Origin: Alitta virens
Taxonomy: Eukaryota; Annelida; Polychaeta; Phyllodocida; Nereididae
Direction: 5' to 3'
Assembly: GCA_932294295.1 (NCBI GenBank)
Contig: OW028585.1
Location: forward strand, 30,178,720 to 30,242,719
Length of the DNA: 64,000 nt
Of the stretch, positions 1-14,000 are shown in pieces. A model generated the notes under the pieces. That model made no database searches. It saw nothing but the letters and a program-made list of their open reading frames with translations, and had not been told where the DNA came from. The translations under genes were made by a program, and so were the position numbers. Position 1 is the stretch's first letter. Each line of letters begins with the position of its first letter.

Positions 1-304
1 TAGATGCGTTTCTCTTATTAAAAGAATAAGTTTTTTCTGTATTCCTTATTAATATTTTTTATAACAAATACCTGCTGTCATCACATTTTTGTTTGTGCGG
101 ATGCCTATGTTGTTCAAATGATTTCTTCGAGAATTTTCTTGTAACATAACACCTCGATCATCGGCCCACCTCGAGATATAGAAGAAATATAATACGTTGT
201 CATAGTAACCACCGACCTACCTGTTCAATGGTTCTGTCAGCTTCACGGCATCTTTGAGTTTCACCTGAATTGTTTGGTAGGGTGTCAATTTACGCTAGTT
301 TGGT

Positions 305-337
<33 letters not shown>

Positions 338-964
338 AAAAGACTAAAATGCCCTGGGAAACCTTGCCGATATAGAGGATCATAACTATTCATTAGAAAG
401 GTCAAAAATCAAAATCCATGCAGTAAATGCCACGGCCCGCATGTATAATCGGATATTATAAGTCAAACTTGCTATTAGTAGTTTCCCAAACCAATCAAAA
501 AATCGAAAACCATAAACCACAATATACGTATTTAACCCAGACTAGAGCACCGAACCCCAGCCTATAAACGAAACAAGCATATGTTTCAGACCCAGGTTAA
601 TTATAAGAAAGACAAATCAGACAATAATCCACTTATAAATGGTTGAAATGATATATGTACTGGCTGCTGAGAGCCATCGTGTGCCAGTGAGTTAGATAAA
701 CTGATTAATTCATAACTCTATTGATGGTCGAAACTGTAAATATGTTTTAGTTTGTTATCTAAGTGGTCCCTGGTGAGCGACAGTTGGACGAGTGCCTTCA
801 AAATGTCTTATTGAAGCTTATTTATGATACAGTTGCTTTAATCTAGTAATCTAAATAAAATGAAATAGAATGATGAATTTAAATCAACTTATAGTATGAC
901 GAATGAACGACTTTAATTTGAACTTGATGGTCAGTCTGATGTTTTATTTCTTATCTTTATTCAG
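1..964. other. intron of the MAP3K gene, no exon seen
   Basis: AT-rich sequence left of the first recognisable MAP3K exon, presumably the intron that separates the zipper region from the kinase domain. I searched it for kinase-end or pre-zipper coding sequence and saw none. It contains one CTG microsatellite and nothing else I can support. Confidence 0.6.
305..337. repeat. (CTG)n microsatellite
   Basis: About eleven CTG units with one TTG interruption, inside the presumed MAP3K intron. Length-variable trinucleotide repeat by appearance. Confidence 0.9.
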
Positions 965-3900
965 GTTGAATGGAAAGAAGAGATCAAAGAACAACTTCAG
1001 CAAATCAAATGCGAAGGATCGCACATGCCGCAGTTGGAGGAGGAGTTGATACGGAGGCGGAGAGATGAATTGAGGTACGATGAATCATTTGTTATAAGTG
1101 TCACTTTAAGACTAAATTATTTGTCTTCAAGTAAAATCAGAAAGATGTTGATGTGTCTGTATTGTATTGTATTGTATTGTATTAGCTCAGTAAGCTTAGT
1201 CAACTCATTTGACCACCTGCCAGAGGCAGATGTAATGATAAGATGATAAGACCATTTGGAGTTCACACCATGTTACACATTTACTCCATGGGTGGGGGTC
1301 TATTACAATTGTAATGCTATTTAAAGCAACACAATGATATGACTAAATATGTATATCTTATCTGATAAAATGTTTTTCTGTTGATATTCTTTGTATTCAT
1401 GTTAAATAAGTTAGTTCATTGTGAATCTGATTATTATTATTTTTCCTGCCCTGGGCATACAAGCATTAACTAAAACATCCTGTGTGGCACTGTGTGTGCC
1501 ATCTACCACATGTTCATTTCACAATTAATAATCACGAAGTTAATAGTTGAATGTCAAGAACGGCCGTGAGGAGGATAGGCATCTGGGGCCGCACTTGTGT
1601 TACGTGTTGTCAGATACATTAATTTTTTCCTTTTTTTTAGCATGTATAACCATGACACAAAATATCATATACTGCCCGTTCCTTTTACAGACATGCTCAG
1701 GACGTCCGGGAACATTACGAAAAGAAACTTGAGCGAGCCAACAATTTGTACATGGAGCTAACGGCCTGCATGTTGCAGTTGGAGAAGAGAGAACGGGAAC
1801 TCGTAAAGTAAGTATTTAACTTCGCTGAATTTTAGAAATATATTTAGCATAATTTTTGACATTCTGCATGATATATTAATTGTAGTGTTGGGAGTTTGAC
1901 AGTAATATAATCTCTTTCACGCTCAGTGATTATAAACTGTGGCAAACAAGATTAATGTTTTACCACTAATTGACAAATTTCTATTAGTAAATTTATCCTA
2001 CAAGTATGCAGCATGAAAACTATAGCTCTGTTAGACAAAAACAAGGTTTTGTAAAGACAATATGGATTTATTTAGAAATTAGGAGTACAATATATGTTAT
2101 AAAAGAACAGTTACCTTATCAAATATTGTTTTATCTTTTCCCCAGACGAGAACAAGCAATTCAGATGTATGCCCAGATGTACAACAAACGACAGAAAAGT
2201 ATTTTGAAACCGATCCTTAAAGCCCAACAACGGATCGAACGCATAGGCAAGAAACGGGCTCACAAATGTGTCTCAGATCCCGGTACGAGCCCTGATGGTC
2301 AAGTTCCCAACAGTATAACGTTAGCAGTCGAGGAAATGCAGCAAGCGTCACCTTCAAGGTCAAGGTCTCGGAAGTCTCGTCATCGCCGTAGCAACAGCCG
2401 AGGCAGCAACAATTTTTCTAACAACTCTGGTGTGTAGAATTTTTTATATAACAAATGCTTCTTGATATTTGCGAGCTCATTAACCATAGGAATTGGAAAA
2501 ATAACAATAATTTAATGAACAGTAAATAGGGAGGAGAAATTCTGATAGGCCTGCGTTCAAATCATATGCAATTAATTTTTTAGTTAAACTGTTGTACATA
2601 TTAACATCATAATGCATAATAAGTTTATCTTTTTCTCAATCACATTCTGATAGTCATTAGTTCTAGTTTGCTGACATGCAGCATCAAACTAAACTAATAA
2701 GTCTGAATTCTGTGGAAATATTTATCAGTGGCATAAGCGGATAGTTTTTATAATGGAAATTTGAGATAATTTTAATTTGTTGGAAAAAAAAACTGGGATC
2801 TATAATAGACTATTGCTGTAAACAAAGATTGTATTGATATTCTAATTACAATTATTGTCATTAAATTGTTATATAGGTGTGAGAAGTCCGACAAAAGAAG
2901 CTCTTCACAATGAACTGGAGTCCAAAAGAGTCGCAAGTCACCACCAAGATGGAAGCAATGTCACGCCGAGCAGTCTCAAACATTTGACGCACGAAGACTG
3001 CTGTTTGCACGACTCAGAACTCAATCACAGGTGAGGTGTTGACCTTCTTGCTTGTCTGGTTACAGATATGCTTTGAGTACGATATTAGAACTGTAACTTG
3101 TCAAATGTTATTTTATGGAATTTGTTCGGCAATAAAAGTTGTGATCGATTTGCACAGCATTTTGAAATATTTTGGACTTGAGAGTGATTACTGATACCTA
3201 AATGTAGTGTTGTGCATGATACTTAAATTTGTAATTTTTTTAATTAGTGGTTTAAATAAAGTAAAAAGCAAGAATATCTGTAATAAATTATAGCCAAAAC
3301 TGTACCGCATTTTAAGAATTTCTTAATCTGGAATTCCTCAAGGTACTAGCACTACCACCTGTACGACAACCTTTAATTAAAAAATTAACTGTTGAGCAAA
3401 AGAAATAGAGTCATTCTCTGGCAAATTAATAAATTGTAAATTGTTCTTCTCGTAGAAACCTGAATGACGTCTGCTTCGGGTGCGACGGTGGATGCTCAGA
3501 CGCCACGTGCAGCAGCAAGCGATCGAGCAGAGTATCGGCCGACGTAGAATCAAACACTTGCGACACTTGCGAGATTTCTAGTCCCAGCACGACGATGGAG
3601 TCGTCTTGTGAACAGCCGAGGTTGTTGCCACGGAAACAGGAAGGGGGTGACGAAGTTCGGATGGACGACAGTACGAACATGAATCACACTTCGATACAAG
3701 AGTTAGATGAAAATAAAGATAGCGAAAATGGGAATAGCATGTCTGATTCTCAGGTAAGTTCTTGCTGTACAGTTATTAGTTGTAAAAGTATTCTACATAA
3801 ATGCTAACTGTATTACTATCATTAGAACTAAACTATGGGTAAAACATAGTTGAATCGTCTGAAGGATTTATGCTTACATAACTGGCATGTTTATAATTAA

Positions 3901-6388
3901 TAATTAAACTGAAAATATTCTTCATAATGCAATAATGCAACTACAAGTCAATAAGAACTATTATTATTGTCACTGACATCCTTTCTAAGATGTAAGAAAT
4001 GGACTACAATTTTATTGCAATTGGTTGTATGTAAATACATTTTTAATATATGGAAATTTTTATGCCCTAAAATCTGTTACTGGATAAAATTCAGACTGGT
4101 TTATTTTGACAAAAAAGAAAACAAATTGTCTGGGAGACCCCAAAAGACTGAGGTCGCTAAATGGGGCCACCCTTTGGTTCAGTTCTTTCATTTAAAAAAT
4201 TTACTGACTTAGGAAGCCAAGTATAATCTGAATAGGTTACCACTTGCAAAGAACGAAATAGAATTAGTCGTAATAACTTCACTTAAACTCAACCTCTTAT
4301 ACTTTCGCAGGTGAACGAAAAACTGTCTCCAACGTCGGGCAGGGAGTCACCTGGCAACCACAGTAAACAGAGGCCCAAGCGGTTGCTAAGCAATGGAGAT
4401 GGACAAGAAGATCAGCCGAGTAAGATGCTCCACAATGGAGAACAAGCAGAAGATGAAGATGCGGATGAGGAAAGGGATCAGGTGTTGCGGATAGCACCGA
4501 CTGCTGATATGGTAAGTCCGTCAAGAAGAGACACTGAAATGTTTGCCAAAAATATTTACCGATTATGGGCATGTTTCGCACTATTTCGGAAAATTATTTT
4601 TTGATATGATTATATATATGGCAGTCAACTTCATTGGTTCTTATAAAAAGATCCTTGTATCCTCTATTTATTTTATGTACAATGTCATTCTTGGACCATT
4701 TAACTACTACTACTGCTACTGAGTTCAACTCATTGCTGTACATGTTATTAAAAATTTAACTGCAAATAAAATAGTCATTCTCTAGCAAACTAATAGGTCA
4801 AAGGGCAAGTTTAAACATCTTATTTCCAGGTTGTTACGAGAACGCCAAACTGATTGAAATGGTTTGATTTTTGTAGCGACATTTGAGACGGTCGGGCAGA
4901 GCCTTGGACGACTCATGGTCGGAATGTGACGTTGAAGACAGTGAAGAAGATATGAGGTAGGCTTCAAATCTATCTGTTATTACTGGATAATCAATGGGCT
5001 ACTATTTTTCAACAGAGGGAGCTATCAGTAACTGCGCCCAAGCAATTGTTGATGGCGTAATAATAGAAGGTCATTGAGTGCAATTGATGACGTCACATTT
5101 AGATGATGTCATTCAATGATTGTCACGCACAGTTACCGATAGCTTACTCTATTGGTACAATGGTTCCCCATTCTGGGCACGTATTAACAGATTTCTGTAA
5201 ACACTGGAGCGTATATTAAGGAAGTTATATATCTCGTAACTAAATTTTCTTTTGCTTATATAATGCTTTGTACTTGGTGTCTGTGCTGAGTGCTGAGGCA
5301 AGTCAAAGACCCCACCCATAGGACAAGTGTTTAACAGCATCTCATCATTATGTCGGTCCCTGGCAGCTGGTCGTATAAACTGACTGGACCTCAGACCAGT
5401 AGCGTCTTGTCATTGACATATTATTAACCAACAAAAATGTTAGTTACACTCTGTCCGTCCAGTCTCAGAGACTCCGATTTTCCGCGATTTCTCGGCAGCC
5501 ACCTAGAGATATAAATAAACCACCATTTATTCTGCTGTTTACACTGGGAATAATTGTGTTCTAGTGCCGAAAATATTTAATGAAGCAACAAATGACAATT
5601 AGAAACACGTCACTGACGATCTTGTTCAATGATGACTTCATAAATTTCACTGCCCATCTGGCGGTTAATGTAGGGGCAAGCAGTTTCAGTGGTACCCCGG
5701 ACAGAGTGTAACTCGTACCCACTTGGGTTGTAACTATTATGTCTGTTATAGAGAATAACATACAAGCGTGACATTTTCATTTCAGACATCGAAAGAATAG
5801 AGCAGCCTACAGTCGATTTAGCTCGGAAGGCGGTCTATCAGAAGAAGAAAACACGTCAGAAAGATCTCGGCAGAACACCCCAGACCATATGCTGTCCTCT
5901 CTGAGTACGGAAAATTTGCAACTGGAGTTGACGGCACACTGCGGGTCGGATGGTCTTTCGGACAAAGAAAGTATCGTTCAGCGCATGAAACAGGTGGTTA
6001 AACACTCGCCAGAACGAGCACTCTCGGTAAGTCTTTTTTAAGATAGGAGAAAAGTCGAGTAAATAGCCTATTGACCATCTGATGTATTATTGACCATCTG
6101 ATGTATTAAGTTGATTGTAAAATACAGTAAACATAACAGAAGTCAAATTCTAATGGGTTACCTGATTTAATTTGAATTGGGCAAAGTTCTGACTCGTACA
6201 AAGATTTATAAGTTAATAAAAGTATATTTAGTTCTTTGTTCAATGTGAATGTTTTATTTATTAATTCTCTTTATTTTATTTTTCAGAAAGTCCAAGATAC
6301 AGATTCTAGCGACTCAGACGGGTGCTCGAACATGACCGTTTCAACGACGGTCCACAAGCCGCGAAGTCTGGACAAAGTCAACTGGTGA
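965..6388 (+). CDS. MAP3K13: MAP3K12/13-like (DLK/LZK) dual leucine-zipper kinase, C-terminal half, 9 exons
   Basis: Exons 965-1074, 1691-1807, 2146-2429, 2877-3030, 3456-3753, 4311-4511, 4877-4956, 5786-6026 and 6287-6388 join in frame (528 codons plus TGA at 6386-6388), all with GT-AG borders. The first two exons read [12 protein letters not shown], then [18 protein letters not shown] and [13 protein letters not shown], the zipper/coiled-coil block unique to the DLK/LZK MAP3Ks. A basic [15 protein letters not shown] stretch follows, as in LZK. The far C-terminus (GLSDKES, then [16 protein letters not shown] before the stop) resembles the acidic LZK tail, favouring MAP3K13 over MAP3K12. These kinases activate MKK4/7-JNK and p38 in axon injury and degeneration, and the zipper mediates dimerisation. 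The kinase domain is upstream of the window, so catalytic residues cannot be checked. Family assignment is firm; the 12-versus-13 choice is inference. Confidence 0.93.
1158..1183. repeat. (ATTGT)n microsatellite at SINE A tail
   Basis: Four to five ATTGT units directly abutting the tail of a minus-strand SINE A copy, in the first MAP3K intron of the window. Confidence 0.75.
1184..1310 (-). mobile_element. SINE A, 3' part
   Basis: Reverse copy of the family defined at 14880-15475. It shares CAGAGGCAGA, the ACACCATGTTACACATTTAC block and CCATGGGTGGGGTC-like sequence. It lacks the tRNA-like head, so it is 5' truncated. Confidence 0.75.
5271..5412 (+). mobile_element. SINE A, 3' part
   Basis: Diverged forward copy in the MAP3K intron between the exons ending 4956 and starting 5786. 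It has GAGGCAAGTCAAAGACCCCA, CTGGCAGCTGGTC and a CAGACCAGTAG tail. The tRNA-like head is absent. Confidence 0.7.
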
Positions 6389-9300
6389 GCCAGATGGTCG
6401 TTAGGCAACTGGTAAACAGACCACCTGATTGGCTGACGGGACGGGAAGTTCTCATCTGGAATTTTGTTTCAAGTTTTAATCAATTTTATTCTAGCACTGC
6501 CATCGATTTGAACGGTAGTGATTCTGGTGATACTTCCAAGAATTATTCAGCGGAACTTTTTTTAGCAGACAATCATGAAGATGCGAACCGCCAGAATGTT
6601 TTGATCGGCAACACAAGGGATGGATTAATTTATCAGTCCCACCAACAATGCTTTTAGCGGAACAGTCGTTTTTAACAAGACAGTCCCAAACTTGAATTTT
6701 GTAACAAAAAATCAAGGCTGACTGTTCCGTTCATTAGCATTGTTAAATTAAGAAAGGCAAAGAGTTATTTCAGTCAAGCAGTGGATTTACGTGTATTTAA
6801 TCCTCGCTGCTTGCGGTTGACACTTCTCCATGAACAATTCATTCCTGCTATTGTGATTTTTCATGTTTTATGTTGCCTAGGAAACGGATTTTCCTAGCTC
6901 TCAAGATGGACAAGATAAAGGAGATGTGATGTCAAGATCACTTCTCCTAAAAGTTAAGACGGGAGATTGGTAATTTTTAACTTTTCTCCGTGAATTTCTT
7001 CCGACGTGGCTGGCAGTTTGGGGTGGAATGCTTCAAGAGGTCAAAGTTTACCCCTTCTTTAATTTGTAAACGAAATATTTGTAATGTTCGTTTGATTTTT
7101 AAAGAGCTGCGGTGAATTTTGCACCACTTGGCGTCGGCACTCCAACGGTCTTTCCCACCAGCCTGTCGATTCACACGCACCAACGGAGATGGTTGCCGGT
7201 GGCAACGCGTCGTCAGCGACGACAGCAGCAACCTACTCGGTCGCCATGGTAACGTCTCCGCTTAATGACATTCCAAAAAGGACAAAACGGGAAGAGAGTG
7301 TTGCTATGACGATGCACCACGCTCTCACGATTTTGAATCGGAAAATTCAACTCGACAAAGAGCGAAGAGAGAGCGCTTTTTTTAAAATTGTGTATTAATG
7401 TATCATTGACACAGCGCTAGTAGTGTGTTAATTATCTAGCGCTGAGTTTAAGTTTTTTTTTTTGGTCTCCGTTTTTTAGTTTTACTGGCAGCTTTGCAAT
7501 TTTTATTTTTTTTGGGATCATTAGAACATGAGACGTTTAAAATAAAAAACATGGATCACATTTGTTTCATGTACATAAAATCTTACAGAGAATGATGTCA
7601 CTTTGTATAATTGTGCTATAGATGCAATTCTTACATTAATGTACACGGGCTTTGAATATTTGTAAAATGTAAGAGAAAATAATTCATCGTTATTTGTAGT
7701 CTTCAATATTGTAACCATGACACGTGTAATATCATAATACGCCTGGTATAAATATAAGTCAGTCGCGACCTATGATTTTTATTCTGGGTCATTTACTAGT
7801 ATTCACTTCTTAATAGCGTGGAAGAGAGATTGGCTAGCAGAAAGTTTGTATGATTCGCACATCGTAACGTAAATGCACTGATTACAGATTTTATAAATAG
7901 GGTACGACACGACTTTATCCGGTGTCAATTATATGTAACTTTTATCAGGTTTGAAATGGATACAGAGTCCATTTTATCCGAGGATAATACGGATATATTT
8001 TAGTTCGTTTGTAAGATTCCCCATAAATTTAACACAAGTATAATAACAGACAATTGTACATTAGAAGTGTTCTTTTAATAACTTTTCTAATTCTTTTATT
8101 CATGTTACTAATTTTGCTCTGAAATGCATTTGGACGGAGGCAAGATAGAAAAAAGCAGCCCAAGATGTGACTTTGCCTCCGTTACTGTGCAATTCAAAGT
8201 AAAATGCAGCCTACAAAAATGTGTAACAGCAAATTGTATCAAATATTAAAGGTACAATGTTTTGATATAATTCGACAATCGCATCAGAAGGTAACGTTTA
8301 AGTTAAATTCTCTCCTTTTTAAAATTATGTTAAGCTTAATTATCCTGAAGTAGTCTATGCAAAAGCTTACAAAAGTAGTAACCCAACAAATTCACTGAGG
8401 TAACTATGGTATACATATTCGTTTTAAAGTTATCTTTAATGAGGCATTCCATGATGTAATGGGGGCCAAAGTGTGTACTGGCGACGTTCTTTAAAAAAAA
8501 AAAAAAATAGCAAAATTTATTGGTAAATCTTTTATATTTTTATTTTTAGGATATTCCCGCAGTCTCAGTATTTAGTCGCAGAACTTAGTCTCCGAAGCAA
8601 CTTGGTGTACAAATTAGTTTTTCTAAAAAAAATGTTGCTATGGTTACCAGGATACGAGAGTTACAGAAGTACCTAAACGTCAACTCGGTGCTTAGTTGTA
8701 TTTAGATATAGTCACTATAAGACAAGTTGGCTTTTAGGTTATAACGATGTATAGCCTATGCCGTTAAAGCTAATAAACTGTAACAATTGCACTTATACGA
8801 TATCATGTATCTATGACGTTATATCAGGGGTTCTTTTTTGTATTTCATTGATCACAGATGAATAATTTATTCGTGAAAGGTTTAGCGTACGTGTCTTATG
8901 AGATGAGTGGTTGTGTATAGTTGCAAAAAAAATTCATTTTGACATTTTAGTCAACTGCTGTTTTTAAAGCTCGAACAGGAGAACTGACGATAAGATGATA
9001 AAGGCTGTACAGATATCTTTTTTGTGTATGTTATCCTGGCATACCGGTTATAGTTTGTGTTTCCTACACTAGGAGGCTCTGTTACCATGGTTACAAATCA
9101 AACAAAGCTGGACTTTGGTTTAGTTTCGTATCGACATATGTTCATATAGGTTATACATATATCGCTATATCAGTGTAATTTAGTATGATTAGTTATCATA
9201 CGTGAATACGACATCATTTTGTGTTAAAACGATAAGAAATTGCTCAGTTATATTGTGTTGATTTTACGTAATACTCAAGTGTAATTTTTGTATGCATGAG

Positions 9301-9960
9301 TGTACGAAACCAAAGTGCTTTGTTCGTTCGTAAATCATTTTGTTTTTCCGTTGTTGTAGCTTTTTAATTTATTTTATGGAATTTTACATTGTGTTGAAGC
9401 ATTCGTTGTAGCCATTTTATGTTGTATAGTAAAATATAATTGAGTTTACAAGTCCCTAATTTTGTAGCTATTATGGACTCTTCATATCCCCCTCAAGAAT
9501 CTCAAAAATACACATCATATTATTATGTTGACCGCATACGTTTATAGAATGATTTATTAATCAGGTTTCGACGAAAATGTTCACATAAATTATAAAGAAG
9601 TTGTTTGTATAAGGTTTGATCATGTCAAAATTGTGTTTCACCGGTTAAATTAATATACTTAAGCCCGTATTGTTAAATCAAGGTCTAATCAGTTTGTTGA
9701 AACGTGATTAGTATTGCTATGAATATTTTCATCTTCAGCAGCCCTGAGATGAAAGGATTAACAATTGAGTTAGTTGCGATTTTAAAGAACTACGTCACGA
9801 TTGACTGACATTTTGTTGTACTTTGAATATAGCACAACTGTGACCATCTGTTCTCTAGAATGAAAACACATTTTGTCATGTTCTGTTAATTTTACCAGTG
9901 ATCAAAATAGAATTGTAGCTGCCACATTTACTGTAATAAAATAAAAATGTGTGGAAAATT
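6389..9960 (+). other. MAP3K 3' UTR (probable)
   Basis: About 3.5 kb of AT-rich sequence with no exon-like coding stretch between the MAP3K stop and a doubled AATAAA at 9935-9946. Short open frames (for example 7189-7398) have no recognisable domain. I interpret it as one long 3' UTR, possibly with earlier poly(A) sites such as the AATAAA near 8770. Transcript evidence would decide its true end. Confidence 0.5.
9935..9946 (+). terminator. poly(A) signal, MAP3K
   Basis: Two overlapping AATAAA hexamers followed within 20 bases by a GTGTGG-type downstream element. Strongest poly(A) context after the MAP3K stop. Confidence 0.5.
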
Positions 9961-10146
9961 TTACTCCTGCGTTATGTTATTTTCTTTGTGAACATCAGCC
10001 TGCTGCAATGCTTGGTAGGATGGTTACTCTTAGGGTCCCAACTTTACGCCACCAATTGAGCACATTTCTATAAATAGGCCTAATGGAGTACATCACTTAA
10101 GTCGGACCATAACTAATTTAACCAACATTGGCACTCGTGTGCATGA

Positions 10147-10356
10147 TCAGCTACATCCCGGCTAGATGTTGAATGCAGGACACATTACATTGAAGGTGCC
10201 TTGTGCTCTGTGCCTATGCTGACTCAGTATTGCTGAGGCAAGTTAAAGACCCCACCCATGGGGTAAGAGCCTTATGGTCTCATCATTACATCTGCCTCTG
10301 GCAGCTGGTCATATAAGCTGGTCATATAAGCTGACTAAGCTTCAGACTAGCCCAGT
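10147..10356 (+). mobile_element. SINE A, 5' truncated
   Basis: Forward copy between the MAP3K and POP5 transcripts, starting at the CAGCTACATCCCGGCTAGAT block. It carries a local tandem duplication of AGCTGGTCATATA. Its tail ends near TTCAGACTAGCCCAGTGAGC. Confidence 0.8.
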
Positions 10357-10914
10357 GAGCATGTCCTTCATTTGCGTCCGAGTTCGCAGAAGCTTCAGAC
10401 CCAGGAGCCCTGCACGAGACATATAGACATTACGAGGGAGTGCATGGCATAATGAACACTCCTCGTGTCTAGAGTGTTTGCTTGCCCATAGACACTAAAT
10501 AGCTGGATGAGACCAACTCCAAATACGGGTGAATCATGACCCAAAATTTGGCCCATCAGGCAGCTTGTTGTGAAATTGCCTTTATGGGTAATTAATGTGT
10601 GGAAATATATATACATGTACATAGTTACCACCACTATGGCGAGTAATGGAAGGTGTTACTTAGGATGATTTGTGTGGAACTTCAACTAGTAACAAATAGG
10701 TACAAATTAATAATTTTTTGACAAACATTCGTGAAGAATTTTATGCCAAAAAAACAAAAATAGAAGTAGAAATAGCAAGAAATTCTGGACAAGTAATTAT
10801 ATAATGTAGTAATTTAAAAGCGTAAAAAAATTTTCTGAGTGCTATTTAATTCTTATCACCAGAAATACTTGACTAAGACATGATGCATTGATGCGTAACA
10901 AATATTCACTATAC

Positions 10915-10920
10915 TTTATT
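10915..10920 (-). terminator. poly(A) signal, POP5
   Basis: TTTATT on the plus strand (AATAAA on the minus strand) 83 bases beyond the POP5 stop codon, giving a short 3' UTR. Confidence 0.6.
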
Positions 10921-11002
10921 TAGACATTTGTACAGTAAAACTTATCAAAGCATTAAATGGACTAAATAAGTGATGTTCATCTACAGAAGGAGACAAATAA
11001 CA

Positions 11003-14000
11003 TCACGTGACGTCCAGCAACTGCAACAGCGAAGTTTGAATGGCTTGTCTTTTAGCTGAAAAAGAAAAAAGAGTAAGATATAAAGAAAGATGTTAATTTG
11101 GAAAGAATGTCATATATGACGAAAAAAAATATGTTGAATATGTGTCATTATATTGTTTCATAAACAATTTAATACAATTAAAATACAAAATTTATCGGGT
11201 TTGTAGAAACTTATTTCCACTACAGTACAATGGAGAGGAAAGGTAACAGCCTACACCATTGTAACATGGATGAAGTCACAATATTGATGAAGTCATCAAA
11301 CAATACTTATCTGTTACGGAAAAATTACAGTATAGCGGACCCAAATTTATTACCTTATTTAGCGAGCGTTTTTGTGTCATCATATCCCTGAATTCAATGA
11401 ATGACGTCACAAAAAAAGACCGCTCCTTTCATTTTCAAGACAAGGCATTGTTTTTGTTATTTTTATCGGGGGCTGCCGCCCCCAAACCCCCGCTGTGCTA
11501 CCCAAATATTCTTATTCTTCTGCTAGAACATATTTTGGCTACGAAAAAAGCGATATTTTATTTTATTTCATAGACGCCAAATATGGGCATACATTTGGGT
11601 CCGCTATACTGCACTATACCCTCTGTTACAGTGACAGTGACATCCGTTGGTACTTTTGGAAGCATAATTACAAATTTGGAAAAACAAAAGAAATTCTTAT
11701 GAAATCAACTTTTACCTTCATTTACAGTCTTTCCCATCATGTCTACAAGTTCCTTTCGTTGAAATTTGCTGATAAATTTTTGGCATGATCTGATCGTTCC
11801 TGTAAAGACACGAAGAACCTTCAAATGAACATACTTAGCTTCTCGCTATCGATTGTGCCCAAGTCAAACTTTAGCACAATTCAAACCTAGGTTAACAGAA
11901 CATTTAAATCATAATTGCTTTTATTCTATTTATATATATAGTTTGCACACATGGAACTCAATAAAATCAGATGCTCCATTTGAATTTTTTACTTTAGATC
12001 TGTTTCCATATTCATAATGCTGTCATGCCCACTGCTAAGCTACCTGAGAGACCCACGAGATACAGCGACCCTGAACATGAACAATATTCATGAACTCATA
12101 AACTCCAGAGACTTACCTAAGCTCCGTAAATATTGCGCAATAGTTCTGGACAGTGCAACAAGATTTTGATTTATATTCGTATTAGTCTCTGTAACATTAA
12201 CATGTACTACGTATAATTTATTTTGTTATATTAATTAAATTGAATTAAAATGCTTTGTAAAAATTTATCTTAAGGACACTTTCGTTTCCATCCCGCTCAT
12301 AAATGTATAATTAAGGGTCAATAAACTACTACTACTACTACTATGGTTGGAAATTGAATCAAACAATTTCAACAGATGTTAAATGTAACACGAATATGGA
12401 AACAAATCTATAGATGTGAACATATCTTGTTAGAAAAAACAACGTACAAATATCACTCAAGTTAGGTTACTGGTTACATATATAGAAGCCGTGATATGAC
12501 TTTCTGACAAAAAGATGAACGACAGCATCAAAGCTACAGGTTGAACCTAAATGGTTTACTGTATAGGGAATTGTAAATAGGTTACGTACCGCCAACATGA
12601 AGAGTCCTAAAACACACTTCTTGACCGTAGATTTTTTTCACGAAAGGCAAAGCTGTCAATAACAACTGATGTCCCGACCTCTTTGCTCGGATTATGATAA
12701 TCTTCGTTAAATGGTTGTAATACTTAACTGAAAGTGAAACACCAATAAATATATATATATATGAGAAGAAGCAAAACTGACTAAGGGCTGTTCCATTTAA
12801 AAGTGTGGTGAGGGGGGATGTGGACCTGAAGATTTTCAGACACATCTGTGTCTACTTGAATAATCAGTTATTTTTATGCATTTATATGATGATATAAATA
12901 AATATAAGATTATATATGTAGGAACTTTGATTTAAAGTACCAGTTTTAAGTGACTGGAAAGATTTACCAGTTTGGCCAACTCTCACAGAATTTTCGTGAG
13001 CCTCACACAAATTTCAACCAGAATTAACTTAAAGATTTAATTGAAATTTACTAATCTCACAAATTTTCACTATCCAAGGTTGGCAACATTGATAATTACA
13101 GTAACCGACACCAAAGTAGCGGCCGTCAATAGACTTACCGGCGTTAATTACGACGGCCAGGAGCGAATCCAAAACATTCTGACAAAGAAAACTTGTAGAT
13201 TTGGGACATATCTATATCGATCTTATTATTCAGAATGTGTTCGATCCGCCCATGGCCATCATTATTAAAGCCGGCAGGTCTATTGATGGCCACAACAGGG
13301 ATCAGGCTGGAACCAATTTCAGGTGGGAGAAATATCCCATTACCAAGAATGAGAGTGGGATTTTTCCAGTTGTGATGGGATTTCTGGTCAACCATTAATG
13401 GAGTCCTTAATAATTTATGATCCACATGATTGCAATAAAAATGATCAAGCAAACCAATCATTGACCTTGGTTGGACCTTTATTGTCAGCATGACCAAAGA
13501 AATCAGTGATTTTCTTGCGTGCATTGCCTTCCATTTTTTTGCTGATTGTGTTCTGCTTGAGAGCACCACGTGGATTGAGTCTCACAAACGAAGTCAGACT
13601 AAACAAGTGGTGGATGAAAGGAGGACTCTGATTGGCCAGAAATGGCTCTGCTCTCATTAACCAGCCTATCAGCTTACTTGACTGTTGTGAACGTGGTCAC
13701 TGCATTCAAGCATGAAAACAGTTGTCAATATTTCAATGTTTTGGGCAAACTTTGCGCGATTTTTGCCCATTATGACATGATCTAGTGGGATAATTGAGAA
13801 AACAATGCGCAAATATCACAAATGCGCGGTCCAACCTGATCCCTGCCACAACTTTGGTGACGGTTACTGTACTCATTTCATCATGAAATGTTTTCAAAAT
13901 CGTGAAACAATTACAAAGACGTACACTTGTAATCTAATCAGAAACACCCACACACACTAACCATTTAAAGAATGAGTTAATAGCGCACTTCCATATTCTC

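Noticed and set aside
7189..7398. 69-codon ORF in the MAP3K 3' UTR
   Set aside because: No domain, no splice sites in phase, inside a probable UTR.
11800..11845. Upstream extension of POP5 exon 4 (frame reading REAKYVHLKVLRVF)
   Set aside because: Open by chance. The GTCTTTACAG acceptor at 11800 restores the conserved LHVGGTIRSCQKF block across the junction.
13144..13569. 141-codon minus-strand ORF
   Set aside because: Spans the junction between the MITE and the inserted hAT element, so it is a chance frame across two transposons.
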